Source of the DNA: Parasponia andersonii
Lineage: Eukaryota > Streptophyta > Magnoliopsida > Rosales > Cannabaceae
DNA: 64,000 nucleotides
NCBI GenBank assembly: GCA_002914805.1
Contig: JXTB01000283.1
Span: 486,312 to 550,311, forward strand
Direction of reading: 5' to 3'
The translations under genes and the position numbers were made by a program. How positions within the stretch are numbered: the stretch's first letter is position 1; each line of letters starts with the position of its first letter. A model generated the notes under the pieces. That model did not search any database and was not told the origin of the DNA. It saw nothing but the letters and a program-made list of their open reading frames with translations. Shown here one piece after another: positions 37,736 through 49,439 of the stretch.

Positions 37736-38766
37736 TGTTGGAAAATGACATGATAATATATCATTTTTTAGGCTTTATTTTGAGTGAGACCTACTTTGTA
37801 CTAGTGAAAGGTCTCAATAAATTTGTATTATGCTTTGTAAGGATATTGAAATCGTATATTCACATACTCAAAATTATGCTTGGGTAATGAGAAATTGATC
37901 ACTGAAATACTTTCATTGAATCATAAATTTAATGGAAATAGACAGGAATCCCAAATGGCCTGAGAATGAAGTTCTTAGGCTAATAAAGCTTATATATAAA
38001 GAGGTTGTGCAAGAATCCTACATCGATGAAGAATGAAAGTCTTAGCATTCTTAGAGTAATATAGAATAAGAGTGAAAATTTAGAAGAGATGAGAGAAAGA
38101 AGAGAAAGAAAGGAATTTAGGAAGAATAGAAAAGGAGATGAAGAACTTTAGAGAGAGAAGAAGAATATTAGCGAGAGAATTTCTGAATAGTTGTATATCA
38201 TTAATCAAGTCCGAAAAAGAATAAACATAAAAGAACATATTTATAGAGAAATTCTTAGACAAAATTAGGAAACTGACATATTCTAGAAACAAATATAAAG
38301 GGAAACTATCAAACTAGTTACTCAAATTTTAAATAATACCTAATAAAATAATTAAATAATTAAATATCTACTTTTTATATTTATGCCTAACATAAATATG
38401 GAAAGTAGACGTATGATCTCCGTCGTAAGAAACTAGTAATGATATAATCGCTGTATCCTGAGAGATAGATGCTACCTCAAGCAATAATGGAGAGGGTGAT
38501 AAACATCGAGTAAATTTAGTGTTGGGACTAGTAGCGTGGTACTTAGCTTGCTGTTCATTTAACTATTGCATCTTGATAGAAAGATGCTTATTAACCTCAA
38601 GTAATAGTAAAGAGGGAGCAAATTTGTTTTAAAAAAACTGCGTCAAATATAGTCCTTGGTTTGCATGTCTTCATATTTTTTCTTAGTCCATTTTCAATTT
38701 TGTTTCTTTCCTTATATATATTTCTCTTTATAAATAAATATTACTTTACATATATTTTGCCTAACA
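37736..38766 (+). repeat. 3' LTR of the second copia element
   Basis: It starts TGTTGGAAAATGACATG and ends GCCTAACA. It is about 300 bases longer than the 5' LTR because the central part (about 38050-38430) is replaced or interrupted by unrelated sequence. It is preceded by a purine-rich stretch (ATGGGGAAC) that may be the polypurine tract. Confidence 0.88.
38050..38392 (-). repeat. LTR-like insert inside the 3' LTR
   Basis: On the minus strand this segment starts TGTTAGGCATAAATATAAA, has a TATA-like CTCTATAAATATG, and then a CT-rich leader-like stretch (TTCTTCTCTCTCTAAAG), the layout of a copia LTR. It has no counterpart in the 5' LTR. The far end and target duplication could not be fixed, so solo-LTR status is an inference. 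Confidence 0.4.
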
Positions 38767-40598
38767 ATCAGATCAATGAAAGAGACTGTTGATAAGTTAG
38801 AGAATTTAGAGTTAAATTTTTTTTTCCAAAACCACATTACAAATGAACAAAACAATTTCAGAAACTAAAAGTATAAATTGCCAATTGCTATTTGAATAAA
38901 CTTCCAAAAAAAAAAAGAAAAACTTTTCAGTATCAAGACAAATGGGATTTTCATTTTTGTTAAGTTTTGTAGGGAACGGGGAAATTGAATCACGTAGAGC
39001 TGCCACCCACCCACTGATAATTTAGTTATCAAACTAGATAATTAAAGGAGAGTTAACTTAAAAATTATAGACTTCTGAAATTTTGATCTTTTGTAATTTA
39101 AATCCTAAACTCTGACATTTTTGCAATTTAAGCTTTTATATTTTGGTTTCTAATGAAAACAATATTTTCACATTTTGAAATTCAAAAATTTTGTATATTT
39201 GATCTATATTTTTCTGGATTTATGCTAATAAAAAGCAGTTTTACCTTTAATTAAACATGTAATATAATCAGTTGATATTATATCCCTGTCACCAAATGTT
39301 GTAAATAAAACATAAGAAACCAAATGTTGTAAATAAAACATAAGAAACTAGAGTTTTTTTAAAAAAAAAAACCTACAATAGTCCAATCGACAATTTTTTT
39401 CTAAGTGTTTTAACTATTTGGAAACAAGAGGAATATATCCTGAATTTGGATTTGCTATTTTTTAAGAGGCAAATTTGTCAAAATATGGACAAATGATTAA
39501 AAAACAATTCAACATATAAATATATATGTATATTTTTTTACAGAAACCAAAGCATTCATTTTAAATTATAAAAAGATAAACCTTCAACGTTTTTTTTTTC
39601 CTTTCTTTTTGGAGTTGACCTGAGAAGAGTTAATCGCAAAAGAATAAGAAAAGATGAAGATTTTATATACTTACGATAATCCTAAAAACACCCTCTATGT
39701 TTTAACTAGATGCCACATTCCCATAAAACCTAAAAGCATCTTATCAATTCCTAAAACAAGAAAAAAAATAACCATTTTTCTCTTTTTGGTCAAATTTTTG
39801 ACTAAATTCTTTTTCAAATTACATTAGTACCCTTAGAATATTATATCCAAATAATACTTGATTGATTTCTTTAAAAAATAATAATCTAAAATATTTATTG
39901 AAAAAAAATATTATCAACATTTTTCTATAATCTATAAAAATAATGTGATATTCTTTTTATTATTTAAATAAAAATTGATTAGATAGTGGAGAGTATTTGG
40001 TAATTAATAGATTCCTAAAATATATGCAAAAGTATTCTGAATGTTTCATATTTCAAGTTTGACCAAAAAAGTACTAGAGCATATTTTTTTTTTTTCTATT
40101 TTGAAAAATAGAGATATGTTGAGTTTTGTGAAAATAAAGGGTTAAATGTGATATTTAATCATAATAAAAGGGTGTTTTGAGATTATCCATCTTTTTAGAA
40201 AGAAAATTTATAATGAGATAAATGTATTTTGATATTTTGTTCAAATTTTATCTTATATTATAATTATTATCAACATTTATTTTTAAATTTGAAATTTGTT
40301 ACAAATTTATACATTAATACTAATTTAGAGCAATTAATTTATTAAAATACCATTTAAAAAATTAAAAATAAACCATATAAAATAAATTTATTAAATCATC
40401 TTGATAAATTAATTTATTAGAATGTAATTTTGTAATAAATATTAAATTTAAAAATTAATATTGATAATAACTAAAATAAATTATAATATAAAATATAAAA
40501 ATAATTCCATAACATAATTAAGAATAAGCAGGACAAGATGGCCTTGTTCTGGTTGGGATAAGCAAGTTTCTTTCGTTTGCCTTCGTTCACGCATGGTT
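38767..40598. other. AT-rich intergenic DNA
   Basis: No gene or bounded element was recognised. A 32-bp phrase around AAACCAAATGTTGTAAATAAAACATA is repeated in tandem near 39290-39345 (slightly diverged). Poly(A) and poly(T) runs are frequent. Confidence 0.5.
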
Positions 40599-40734
40599 AA
40601 TTCGTACGTACTCATTTGGTACACGTGCTTGGCTTGTGACAAAATATCGGTGGATGTCTATTGGTGAATTCGTACGTACTCAATTGGTTCACGTGCTTGG
40701 CTTTTGACAAAATATCAGTGGATGTCTATTGGTG
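40599..40734. repeat. 68-bp tandem duplication, each unit with a G-box
   Basis: Units 40599-40666 and 40667-40734 begin AATTCGTACGTACTCA and end TCTATTGGTG, with a few substitutions. Each contains the palindromic G-box CACGTG and the palindrome CGTACG. The surroundings (40540-40960) are GC-richer than the flanks and could be a relict promoter or element terminus, but no gene is evident downstream. Confidence 0.9.
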
Positions 40735-41750
40735 AGGGTCCCAATCTCAGTGACAGCATGCTCGTTTTTGTCAATTTGGTCATCAAGTGCCATGCCATGT
40801 TGATAGAGATCCAGATGGTGGCTATTTGGAGTGAGGAAAAGAAATATCCTCGTTCATAGGCCTTATTTACAATCATGTCATATGTGACCAAATTTTGTTA
40901 CATGTTCATGCGATCCCTGGCTTGTTTCAATATTGACCTACGGTCATTTTCAAGAAAATAAAAAGTTGGACATGTCCAATTGTTTTTTGAGTTACATTTT
41001 ATAATAAGAATAAAGATTATTATACTAAAATCTTATATAAAAAATTTATATGATTGATGTATCATCACTTTTAGTCATATAATAAATAGTATGATTACAT
41101 TTTAAAATAAAAAAATATTTAAAATGCATGCCACAATTTATAATTTATAAGTATCCCCGAATTAAGAGATTTTTCTAATGATTATTGGGTGATTATACAG
41201 ATAAAATACAAAATTAAAACTTAGTAAATCTCAATTCATATCATAATCTCTCTTGTCCAAGAAAATATATTTCAATTGTTTGAGCGAAATATATTTTTCA
41301 TCAAATCATTAGAGTGCCCTGGAATTAGACATTTGAGTAGAGAAAGCTACCTAGATGACAACTAAAATGGAATGTCAACCAACATTGAATGACCTTCTTT
41401 AAAGATTATTGATATGTCTCGTCGAAATCTGCACAAGGGATCACCTAGATCTAGTAAATATCTTACCGGCTTTTAAAAAATTTAGATATGGCCAAAAAAC
41501 CTATTCCCAATTAGCATGCTTATAAATATGCTCCGATAGCTCATATACCACACTCGACCATATCCAGATAGTAATACTCCGACATAATCACTGGACGTTT
41601 AGAAATATAATTGTAGAATTGGGTCTTAACACTTTAGCAGGTTATATACAAATCGAATGTGCTCGATTCCAATTGTCTAATAATACGAATTTTGACCATA
41701 TTTTATTACATGTGCTGAAAAAAAAAAAAAACAATCTTATTAAACTATTA

Positions 41751-41873
41751 TTTTTTTTTTGATATAATCGTTAGATTAATGGAGAGGAGGGAGTGGGGAG
41801 GAGGGTGGGGTTGGATCCCCACATCTCATAATCCTCAAGGAGTTTTTCCACACGTGTCACTAGCTCGTGGTAC
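41751..41873 (-). mobile_element. SINE with poly(A) tail and target duplication
   Basis: On the minus strand the element begins ACCACGAGCTAGTGACACGT (A-box-like GAGCTAGTG), has a B-box-like GTGGGGATCCAACCCCA, and ends in a 10-nt poly(A) (T-run 41751-41760). It is about 123 bases long, as expected for a tRNA-derived SINE. The direct repeat TAAACTATTA flanks it exactly on both sides (41741-41750 and 41874-41883), which demonstrates insertion by target-primed reverse transcription. It encodes no protein and would rely on a LINE reverse transcriptase elsewhere. Confidence 0.85.
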
Positions 41874-42359
41874 TAAACTATTAGTTTTATATTATTTAAT
41901 GAAAATTTTAGAATTTTAAAATTAATTTAAATCGAAAAAATTAAAAATAAAAAAAACGATATTGAGAAGGCGGTCGACTATATTGGACTTGGATCGAAAA
42001 TAATATTCGATTACAGTTGAATAATAATTCTCATTGTCAGTCTAAAATCGATTGAAAATATTTATAAATGAATCATTTTTTCATCACAAAAGTTTAGTAG
42101 ATTTTTTTGTTGTAAATTCCCCAGTAATATAAAATAATAAAAATTTTAATTATTGGATAATATATTAGAAGGATAGCTTCCACCGCGAGTTCCACCACCT
42201 CTTAAATGAGAATCTTTTCAGGCTCGTGGCCGTGTGATTAGTTACGAAGCCGTTATTAGCATGATTAGTGAGACATTTAACAAAATGGTGCATTGGGCTA
42301 AAAATGGCTGGAAACCCAACGCGTGTTGGACACGTATTAAATGAATGGATTGTTTCAGA

Positions 42360-42580
42360 GCCTTAGGAGTACCCAAACCCTTGAATTCTCCAGAGCGTAC
42401 GAGAGAGGGGGTGAGGGAAGGGTTCAGGCGGCGAGGGGAGGGTGGAGGGGAAGGGGTTCGAGCGTCGGGGTTCCTTTAGAGCGTACACAACCCTATACTC
42501 AGCACGCACGAGGTTCGTGTGCCTGCAAGGATTGATCTCAAAGAAAGTCCTTAAGGGAGACACGTGGCAGTGATACCGAA
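42360..42580. other. GC-rich patch with G-quadruplex motif
   Basis: This region is strongly purine-rich and GC-rich compared with everything around it. The motif at 42435-42456 has four G-runs (GGGG, GGG, GGGG, GGGG with loops of 1, 4 and 2 bases), fitting the G-quadruplex consensus. Short frames occur on both strands without known motifs. It may be the remnant of a first exon or LTR; the origin is unknown. Confidence 0.5.
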
Positions 42581-44250
42581 TACACAAGAGTGTAGTCTCT
42601 CAACTCATCCAGGAAAAAATAATTTAATAATTGCACGTTAATTCCTTTAAGAAATCTAAGAACAAAAAATAAATCTAAGATAATGTAATTTATGTCTTTA
42701 ATAACTAAAGTATTTAGAGCCTCCTATATCTAGAGAAGAAGAAACGAGACACAAACTTGAAACTACCAAGATGTGCCACACGCCACACTCATTGTGGTTG
42801 TGGGCGTGTGGTCTCTTTAGTCACGGGCCAATTCGGCTAGTGATTAAATTCTATTTTTGAAATTTTCTGTTATCTTGTTTTCACCTCACGTAATATTCAA
42901 TTATACACATTTGTCCGTTCTATTTTGGGCACAATTAATCAAATATTATATTGTTAGTTTTTTATTTATTTGTCTATATTCAATTAACTATAGTTGGAAC
43001 AACTTTCCATAGCTATCCAAATTGTCCAAGTTCATTAAATCAAATCAATAATAGGAATATTTATTAATCTTTTTTCCCCCTCCAAATACTAGCATATTCC
43101 AAAGATAAATTGCTTAGTATTAACACTCGCTAGTTTTATCTAGAAATTGCCAAATATTGAAACATGCTTTTCCTACTTAAGGAGCTAGATGCCCAGGCCT
43201 AGTAATTGGGCTAGCATGTGGCTTCCTTTGAGGTTCAACTTGATTTGTCCAATTTATCTTAAATCAGTCCAAACTAATATCCATATAATCATTGACACAA
43301 GCTAGTCCAAAGATTTTCCAAAATATGTAAATTTGGCTACAAATAATTAATGGGTCTGTTAGTTATTTAATTTTAAATCTATTCTACTAAAAGATTGAAA
43401 TTGCACTCGAATTGTTTATGATGACTTTTGGAGTAACGTTCCATGTCATAGTAATTCTTTGCTAATTACTCATTTATATAATATCATAAAAACATAATTA
43501 TATATTTATTTGTTCTTACTGATTTTTCTAATTTCTCTAATGATCATCAATTAATATCTTATTGATTTAATTAGTATTAACATGTTTAAGCCTAATACTT
43601 ATGATCAAGTACCAAAATCTACCAAGAGATGTTATTTCATTAAATTCTATATTGTCAACTATAATAGTATAATTCATTAAATACGTTTTACCAAACAGTA
43701 GGGAATATTGATCTCGATTGATCTCATTGATTTGCAATTTAAATAAAGTCACATTTGAAAATACATAATCACAACCAACTCAAGATTAAGAGTTAAAGCT
43801 AATCACTACCTATGACATTCTTTTCTATAGACATTATCAATTGAATTTCATCTATGATCTAGTTTATTGTAAGTCTTATTATCCCATCCGGCTTAAGTTG
43901 ACTAAAATAAGTCAAATTTTTCCAAAATCAGCTACAATATAAATAAAATACCTAATCTTATTTATATTTTTACAAATCACAATTAATTAATTATAAATAA
44001 TTTATATCTATATGTGAATATACATCATAGTCATAAAGTTTTATATCTCTAGAATTAAATATACATTTATTCAAATAACATTATATCAAATAATTAATGA
44101 ATGAAGTATTATTTTATTAATATAAAAGTGTTTTACATTAAAGTCAACTGCTTTTATATGAACTTCTCCCAATAATTTTAATACTATTTGATGTCGTAAT
44201 CTGATATTGTGGTAAAATTCATAATCACGGTAAATTATTTGCTAGACGTG
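42581..44250. other. AT-rich intergenic DNA
   Basis: No gene or repeat with recognisable borders was found. Open frames are short and lack known motifs. Confidence 0.5.
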
Positions 44251-44416
44251 TAGGGGTGGTAATACGGGTTTCGACATGACGACACAATCCGAAATCGACA
44301 CGATTATTATAGTTTCGGGTTGAGAAAATGAAGTGCGGGTCGAAATTGGGTTGATCCGTCTATTTAATTACTCTAGTTTTATTCCATTAATGTGTCTTCA
44401 ATTAATTATTTTTTAG

Positions 44417-46700
44417 ATGAGCAAAGAAGATTGTATTGATTCAAGCTTTGAAGTTGAGGATGGTGATTTGAATGAGCTCAATGAGGAAGATGATGATGTG
44501 ATAGAAGTTGGAAGTGAGAGCAACGCAAAAGTCAAGAAGAAAACAGTGAAGTCTAAAGTGTGGAAGTTCTTTGATATACTCCCTTGAGGTCCTGATAAAA
44601 TGCTAAGGAGCAAGTGCAAAAAATGTGGACAAGAGTATCTTGCATCTAGTAAATACGGGACAGGTAATATGGCACGCCACCTTAAAACTTGTAAAAGAAG
44701 AGATACACGTGACATTGGTCAAATGCTTATTTCTCTTGAAAAAGATTTATAGTCACTTAGTCCTGGTCATTTTGATTATGAAAAATGGTGTGAGTTGGTT
44801 ACTTCTTGTATTGTTATGTATGATTTTCCTTTCCAATTTGTTAAATATAAGGGGGTTGAGAGTAATATTACAATATTTGTATCCTGGGGTAGAACTTATT
44901 AGTAGAAATACTGCTAAGAGTAACACTATTAAGATGTATTAGAAGGAAAAAGTTAGAATTAGAAATATGCTAGCTATAGCTCTTGGTAGAATAAGTTTAA
45001 CATCTGATTTGTGGAGTTCCTTGACTACTGATAGATATACGTGTCTCACAGCTCATTTCATAGATAAGAATTGGAAGTTACACAAAAGCATTTTACACTT
45101 TTATTTAATGTCGCCACCATATACTGGCATTGTATTGTCTGAGAAAATCTTTTCTTTATTGAGTCAATGGGGAATTAAGGGAAAGATTTTTACTGTCACA
45201 TTGGATAATGCTGCTTCAAATGATATCTTTGTTGATGCATTACAAACACAATTGAATTTGAAAGGCTTACTTCTATGCAATGGTGATTTCTTTCATTTGA
45301 GGTGTTGTGCTCATATACTCAATCTAGTTATGTAAGATGGATTGAAAAAGATTGACAAATCAATTGAAAAGATTCTTGATAGTGTTCAGTATGTTAAGGG
45401 ATCACAATTAAGGAAGTAAAAGTTTTTAAATTATATTAAGTTGGTGTTCATGGGTGATGTTAGCAAGAGAGGATTATGTCAAGATGTTACTACTAGGTGA
45501 AACTCCACATATTTAATGTTTGATAGTACTATCTTCTATCGTCATACCTTCCAACATTTGGCTTTGAGTGATTCCAACTACAAGCATTGTCCTTTGACAA
45601 AAAAATGGGAAAGAGTTGAAAAGGTTTGGAAATTCTTGAAAGTGTTCTATGATGCAACTCTTGCATTTTCTGGCTCTAAATATCCTATAGCTAATGTGTA
45701 TTTTCCAACTACGATTAATTGTTATATAATTTTGAAAAAAGCATTGGAAGGTGATGCTGAGTATTTAAAGCTCATGGCAAGCAAAATGTGGGTGAAGTTC
45801 CATAAGTATTGTTCTGAGTTTAGTCCCATTTTAGCTATAATAGCAGTCTTAGATCCTTAATGTAAGTTGGAATTGGTAAAATTTTGCTATGGAAAAGCTT
45901 ATGGGAGCGACTCCTTAGAATTTGAGATTTTTTGCGACAAAATATTGTCTCGTTGTGAGAAGTACAAATCTAAATGTGACCAAAATGCTTCATCACAAAT
46001 TTCTAAAAGGGGAAAGAAGAATCAAGAAAACACACAAACTATAGATATTGATGCAGAGCTTTTTCAGGTAATCTATCTTTTAAAGTTTTCTTATATACTT
46101 TCACTATTTTTTTTAATTTTTTTAATGTCTAATTCTTTCAATTAAGCTTTTCTCAATTGTTACTGTTATTCTTATTTTTTTTTTTTAGGAATTTGACAAT
46201 CTTTCAAGTGAGAACTTTTCATCGTTGGTTCAAAAAACACAATTGGAGCTTTACTTGAATGAACCAAGGATGAATAGGAATCAAAAATTGTTGTCCTTGG
46301 ATTTTGAAAAACGAATCAATATCGCTATCTAGAACTTGCTATAATAGCTCGTGATATATTGAGTATTTTGGTATCAACCGTTGCTTCAGAATCCGCTTTT
46401 GGTAATAGAGGGTGTGTTCTTGACCAATTTCGAAGTTCACTCAAACCGAAAACAATTGAGGTGATATTGTGTACAAGAGATTGGTTGTTTAGCGATGAAG
46501 GTAATTTAGCATCATTAATTGCAAATTATCAATATTTGTAAAAAGTAATATGACTATAACTAGTATTATTTTATCTTTTGAATATAGATCATGATAATGA
46601 CGTTGCACGTGACTTGGAAGAAATGATAAAAGCTGTAGTGGTGCTTAGCTTGAATGAGGAGAATAATGCACAATCTTCCAATACTGTGGCTTTGGAATAG
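44417..46700 (+). pseudogene. hAT transposase (BED finger, RNase H-like core, hATC)
   Basis: ATG at 44417 follows an AG acceptor, suggesting a leader intron. An acidic N-terminus is followed by the BED zinc finger (CKKCGQEYLASSKYG, then MARHLKTC). The catalytic core shows LTSDLWSSLT (first acidic residue), FTVTLDNAASND (second) and CCAHILNLVM, all family hallmarks. A GT..AG intron probably spans 46068-46188, after DAELFQ and before EFDNLSSEN. The hATC dimerisation region is in another frame at 46359-46541 (LVSTVASESAFGNRG, then RDWLF). The last coding piece ends near 46700 after DNDVARDLEEMIKAVV. Stops at 44585, 44750, 45333 and 45858, plus frameshifts, make it a pseudogene. Confidence 0.92.
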
Positions 46701-47231
46701 ATTATGTGTGGGAGTCGGACTTTGTAGAGAGGGTGATCTTCTTTGTTTGAACTTGTTATATTTATTTGTGGAGTTTTATGGATTTCATTAAGTTTTGTTT
46801 TGACTTTGGACAAGATTATGTGTATTGGACTTTATTAAGAATATGTTCTTTTTTGTTTGAAGAACTAAAGACTGTGTTATGTAGACTTTACTATGTTATT
46901 TAGACTTTACTATTTATGTTGTGTTTGTTTATTTGTGGACTTCATTAATTATGTTTTGTTGCTATGTTATGAATTTTGATTTATAAACTATTAAACTTGT
47001 TAGTTGTTGACTTTGTCTATGATGATTATATTGCATTATTGTGGACTTTGACTAGAATTTTATGTTTGAGATATGTCGTGGATTTTAATCTTTTTTGTTA
47101 AAATTTTGAGTTTCAACGTGTTCAATTGATTGAATTACAATGTTATATTAATTTGAATGATAATTTTCTTTTACTTAGTATCTTTATCTTAGGTCCGTCA
47201 ATCAGGTCTAAATTAGGTTCGTGGATCATGT

Positions 47232-47333
47232 CTAAATTGGATTTTATCGTGTTCGTGGGTCTTGTTGTGTTGGCCCACAACCCTAAATTGGATTTTATCG
47301 TGTTCGTGGGTCTTGTTGTGTTGGCCCACAACC
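47232..47333. repeat. 51-bp tandem duplication in the hAT 3' subterminal region
   Basis: Units 47232-47282 and 47283-47333 appear identical. They begin CTAAATTGGATTTTATCG and end TTGGCCCACAACC. The repeat lies 120-220 bases from the right terminus, in the zone where hAT transposases bind. Confidence 0.95.
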
Positions 47334-47453
47334 TAAGTGTGAGTGTCACACTTTTTCTAACCCATCGTGTCACATGTTGTGTTTAGGTTGTGAGGTTTTT
47401 TTTGTAAATTTTGAGCTTCAACGGGTATTCGTGGACAAGAATTGCCACCACTA

Positions 47454-49430
47454 TAGACGTGTTTGAGAAAATTTCGTGAGATTTTATGCGAGAAATTATC
47501 GTGCATGAATCTGGAATTCTCAAATGAATATCGCCGTGAATATAAAATGAATAAAAAAGCCGTCGCGAACTCCAAAAGTGAAAAAACAAATCATGGGCTA
47601 GCCAGCTAGCTAGTGGGTGAATTCTTTTTATATATTATTATTGCTTAATTCTCATTAATCTTTGGTGAGATCCTGATCTTAATCTTATATATAAAATTAT
47701 CTATTTTGAATTGTGAATTCGCGTGAAATAGGATATATTATATATGTATCAGCGTTCAGTACAGTAGCTCATTTCACGGGCAATAATACTATACATTTTA
47801 TGAGGCCAACGTGAATCAATCCAATTTGTTGTCCTGTTAAATTTATAAATAAAAATTATATCTTTTTGTAATCTTTTAATTTAAAATCATTATCCTTTGC
47901 AATCTCATAAAGCACAAAGCAATTCATGATGACGACCGGATTGTAAGCCACAACCTCTTGTTCTTTTCGTCAGAGAGAAGGAAAAAAAAAAAAAAAAGCC
48001 ACAACCTCTTGAATAGTTTACTAGCCACTACATATTTATACGTCTAATTAATTTTTCTGGCACGTCCACTTAGGGACCATTTCGTGCCCTTCAAACATAT
48101 AGAAATTAGATACAATTGTGTAAATATTTCGGCGTGTGATTAAAAATCATATAAAGAGATTGATTCTTTTCCAATTTTGAATTTTCCAGTTGGATCGTTG
48201 CTTTATTAATGCAAATTTATTTTGACTTTTTGTTTTTATTGAAAAATAGATAATTCTTTTTTAAAAAGATAATTATATTAATCACTAGTCAATTTGCTAC
48301 AATAATAGTTAAAGCTTCTAAAAGCAAATAGAAACATCCTCAACAAAAACTAAATTGATCCCAAAGAACTAACAATAGAGTCGATTATCATGTCTTTAAC
48401 CACAAAAAATATGATTACAACATACCACCTCTCACATAAAAGAAAGACTCTAAGCAAAAACTTAAAATCATTAGGTGAAACTCCTTTCAAGACATTTAGC
48501 CTTCTTATTACGATGTTCATTTGTAAATATCACTCTTTTTATGATGTTCATCAGTAAACAACAATCTTTTTACAGTATCTATCAGTAAATACCACTCTCA
48601 TATCTATCAGTAAATACCTCACAAAATCTTCTAAATTTGACTATCTAAAACTAAGATCTAGAAGAATATAAGAAAATGCACACAAAAAAATAGCAAAAAA
48701 ACCAATCTCTGGTAAGAGAAAGAACAAAACACAACCAAAAAATACTACGAAACTAAATTTGAGTGTACACTAGAAAAAGAAAGAAAATAAAAAACAACCT
48801 AAAACACCGTAAATCTAAATTTAAGTATACAAAAAACATCATAAATTTAATTCTAGATGCACAATTACTTTCACAAACAAAAAGATTATTTAGAAAAAGC
48901 AAAAGTAAAAGAAAACCATAAAAAGAAAACTCATAGCAGGAAGAGGGAAGAGCCCCCTTCTCCGATAGGGGGCAGCGCCTGCTAATAGAAGAGGAGACAA
49001 GTGGCCTGCATAGATTGTAGGGAGATCTTTGCCGAGGAGATGTTTTCTTGTGATCTTGGTTTCCATTTTCGAAAATAGATCAAATTCTAGGAGCATGTTT
49101 AGTTGTTAGCATTATTCATATATGGCTTAGATAATACTATAAGATAAAAACTTCAAAATGTATTTATATATATATATATCTAGATAATATTAAATTTGTC
49201 CCATATTTTTAATACCAACACATGTGTCATTTAAGTTGACACTATTTAGTTGATATATTAAAACTTATTATATATAAATTAATCATATTTTCCAATTGAA
49301 TGTTGCCAACTCACATGCCATATATGTTAGTATTAAAATTTAATAAAAATTTGTAAGAAATAATAACAAGCAAATTATGAGGTTACAAACGAATATAACA
49401 AACTTTATGATAAACTTTAATAGATAAAGT
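47454..49430. other. Intergenic DNA with a short minisatellite-like tract
   Basis: No gene was recognised. Around 48500-48620 the phrases CATCAGTAAATA / TATCAGTAAATACCACTCT recur about four times with spacing of roughly 35-40 bases. A GC-richer island at 48930-49030 (GCCCCCTTCTCCGATAGGG) sits inside a minus-strand frame of 68 codons that I do not recognise; it may be a retroelement fragment. Confidence 0.4.
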
Positions 49431-49439
49431 TACCAAAAG

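Larger units (their letters stand above)
32224..38766 (+). mobile_element. Second Ty1-copia retrotransposon, degraded
   Basis: The direct LTRs are 32224-32956 and 37736-38766; the flanking target duplications ATAAG (32219-32223) and ATCAG (38767-38771) match in four of five bases. Plus-strand gag-pol remnants follow copia order between them, with many stops and frameshifts. The RNase H end (SRHIHRRHNTIRQL, then DPLTKELDKEL) and the Gag start differ from the first copia element, so it is a separate family. No TGGTATCAGAG primer site is visible after the left LTR; another tRNA may be used, or the site has decayed. Confidence 0.9.
44251..47453 (+). mobile_element. hAT DNA transposon with 8-bp target duplication
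   Basis: The left end is TAGGGGTGGTAAT; the right end, reverse-complemented, is TAGTGGTGGCAATTC, giving imperfect hAT terminal repeats. The flanking 8 bases TAGACGTG are identical on both sides (44243-44250 and 47454-47461), the length diagnostic of hAT. The element is 3203 bases long and carries one transposase gene of the BED-finger/RICESLEEPER type, now broken. The subterminal DNA contains GTGTTGGCCCACAAC and CGGGTT phrases typical of plant hAT elements. Confidence 0.95.

Noticed and set aside
48890..49096. 68-codon minus-strand frame with a GC-rich centre
   Set aside because: No known motif and no plausible start context; may be part of a retroelement, but that could not be shown.
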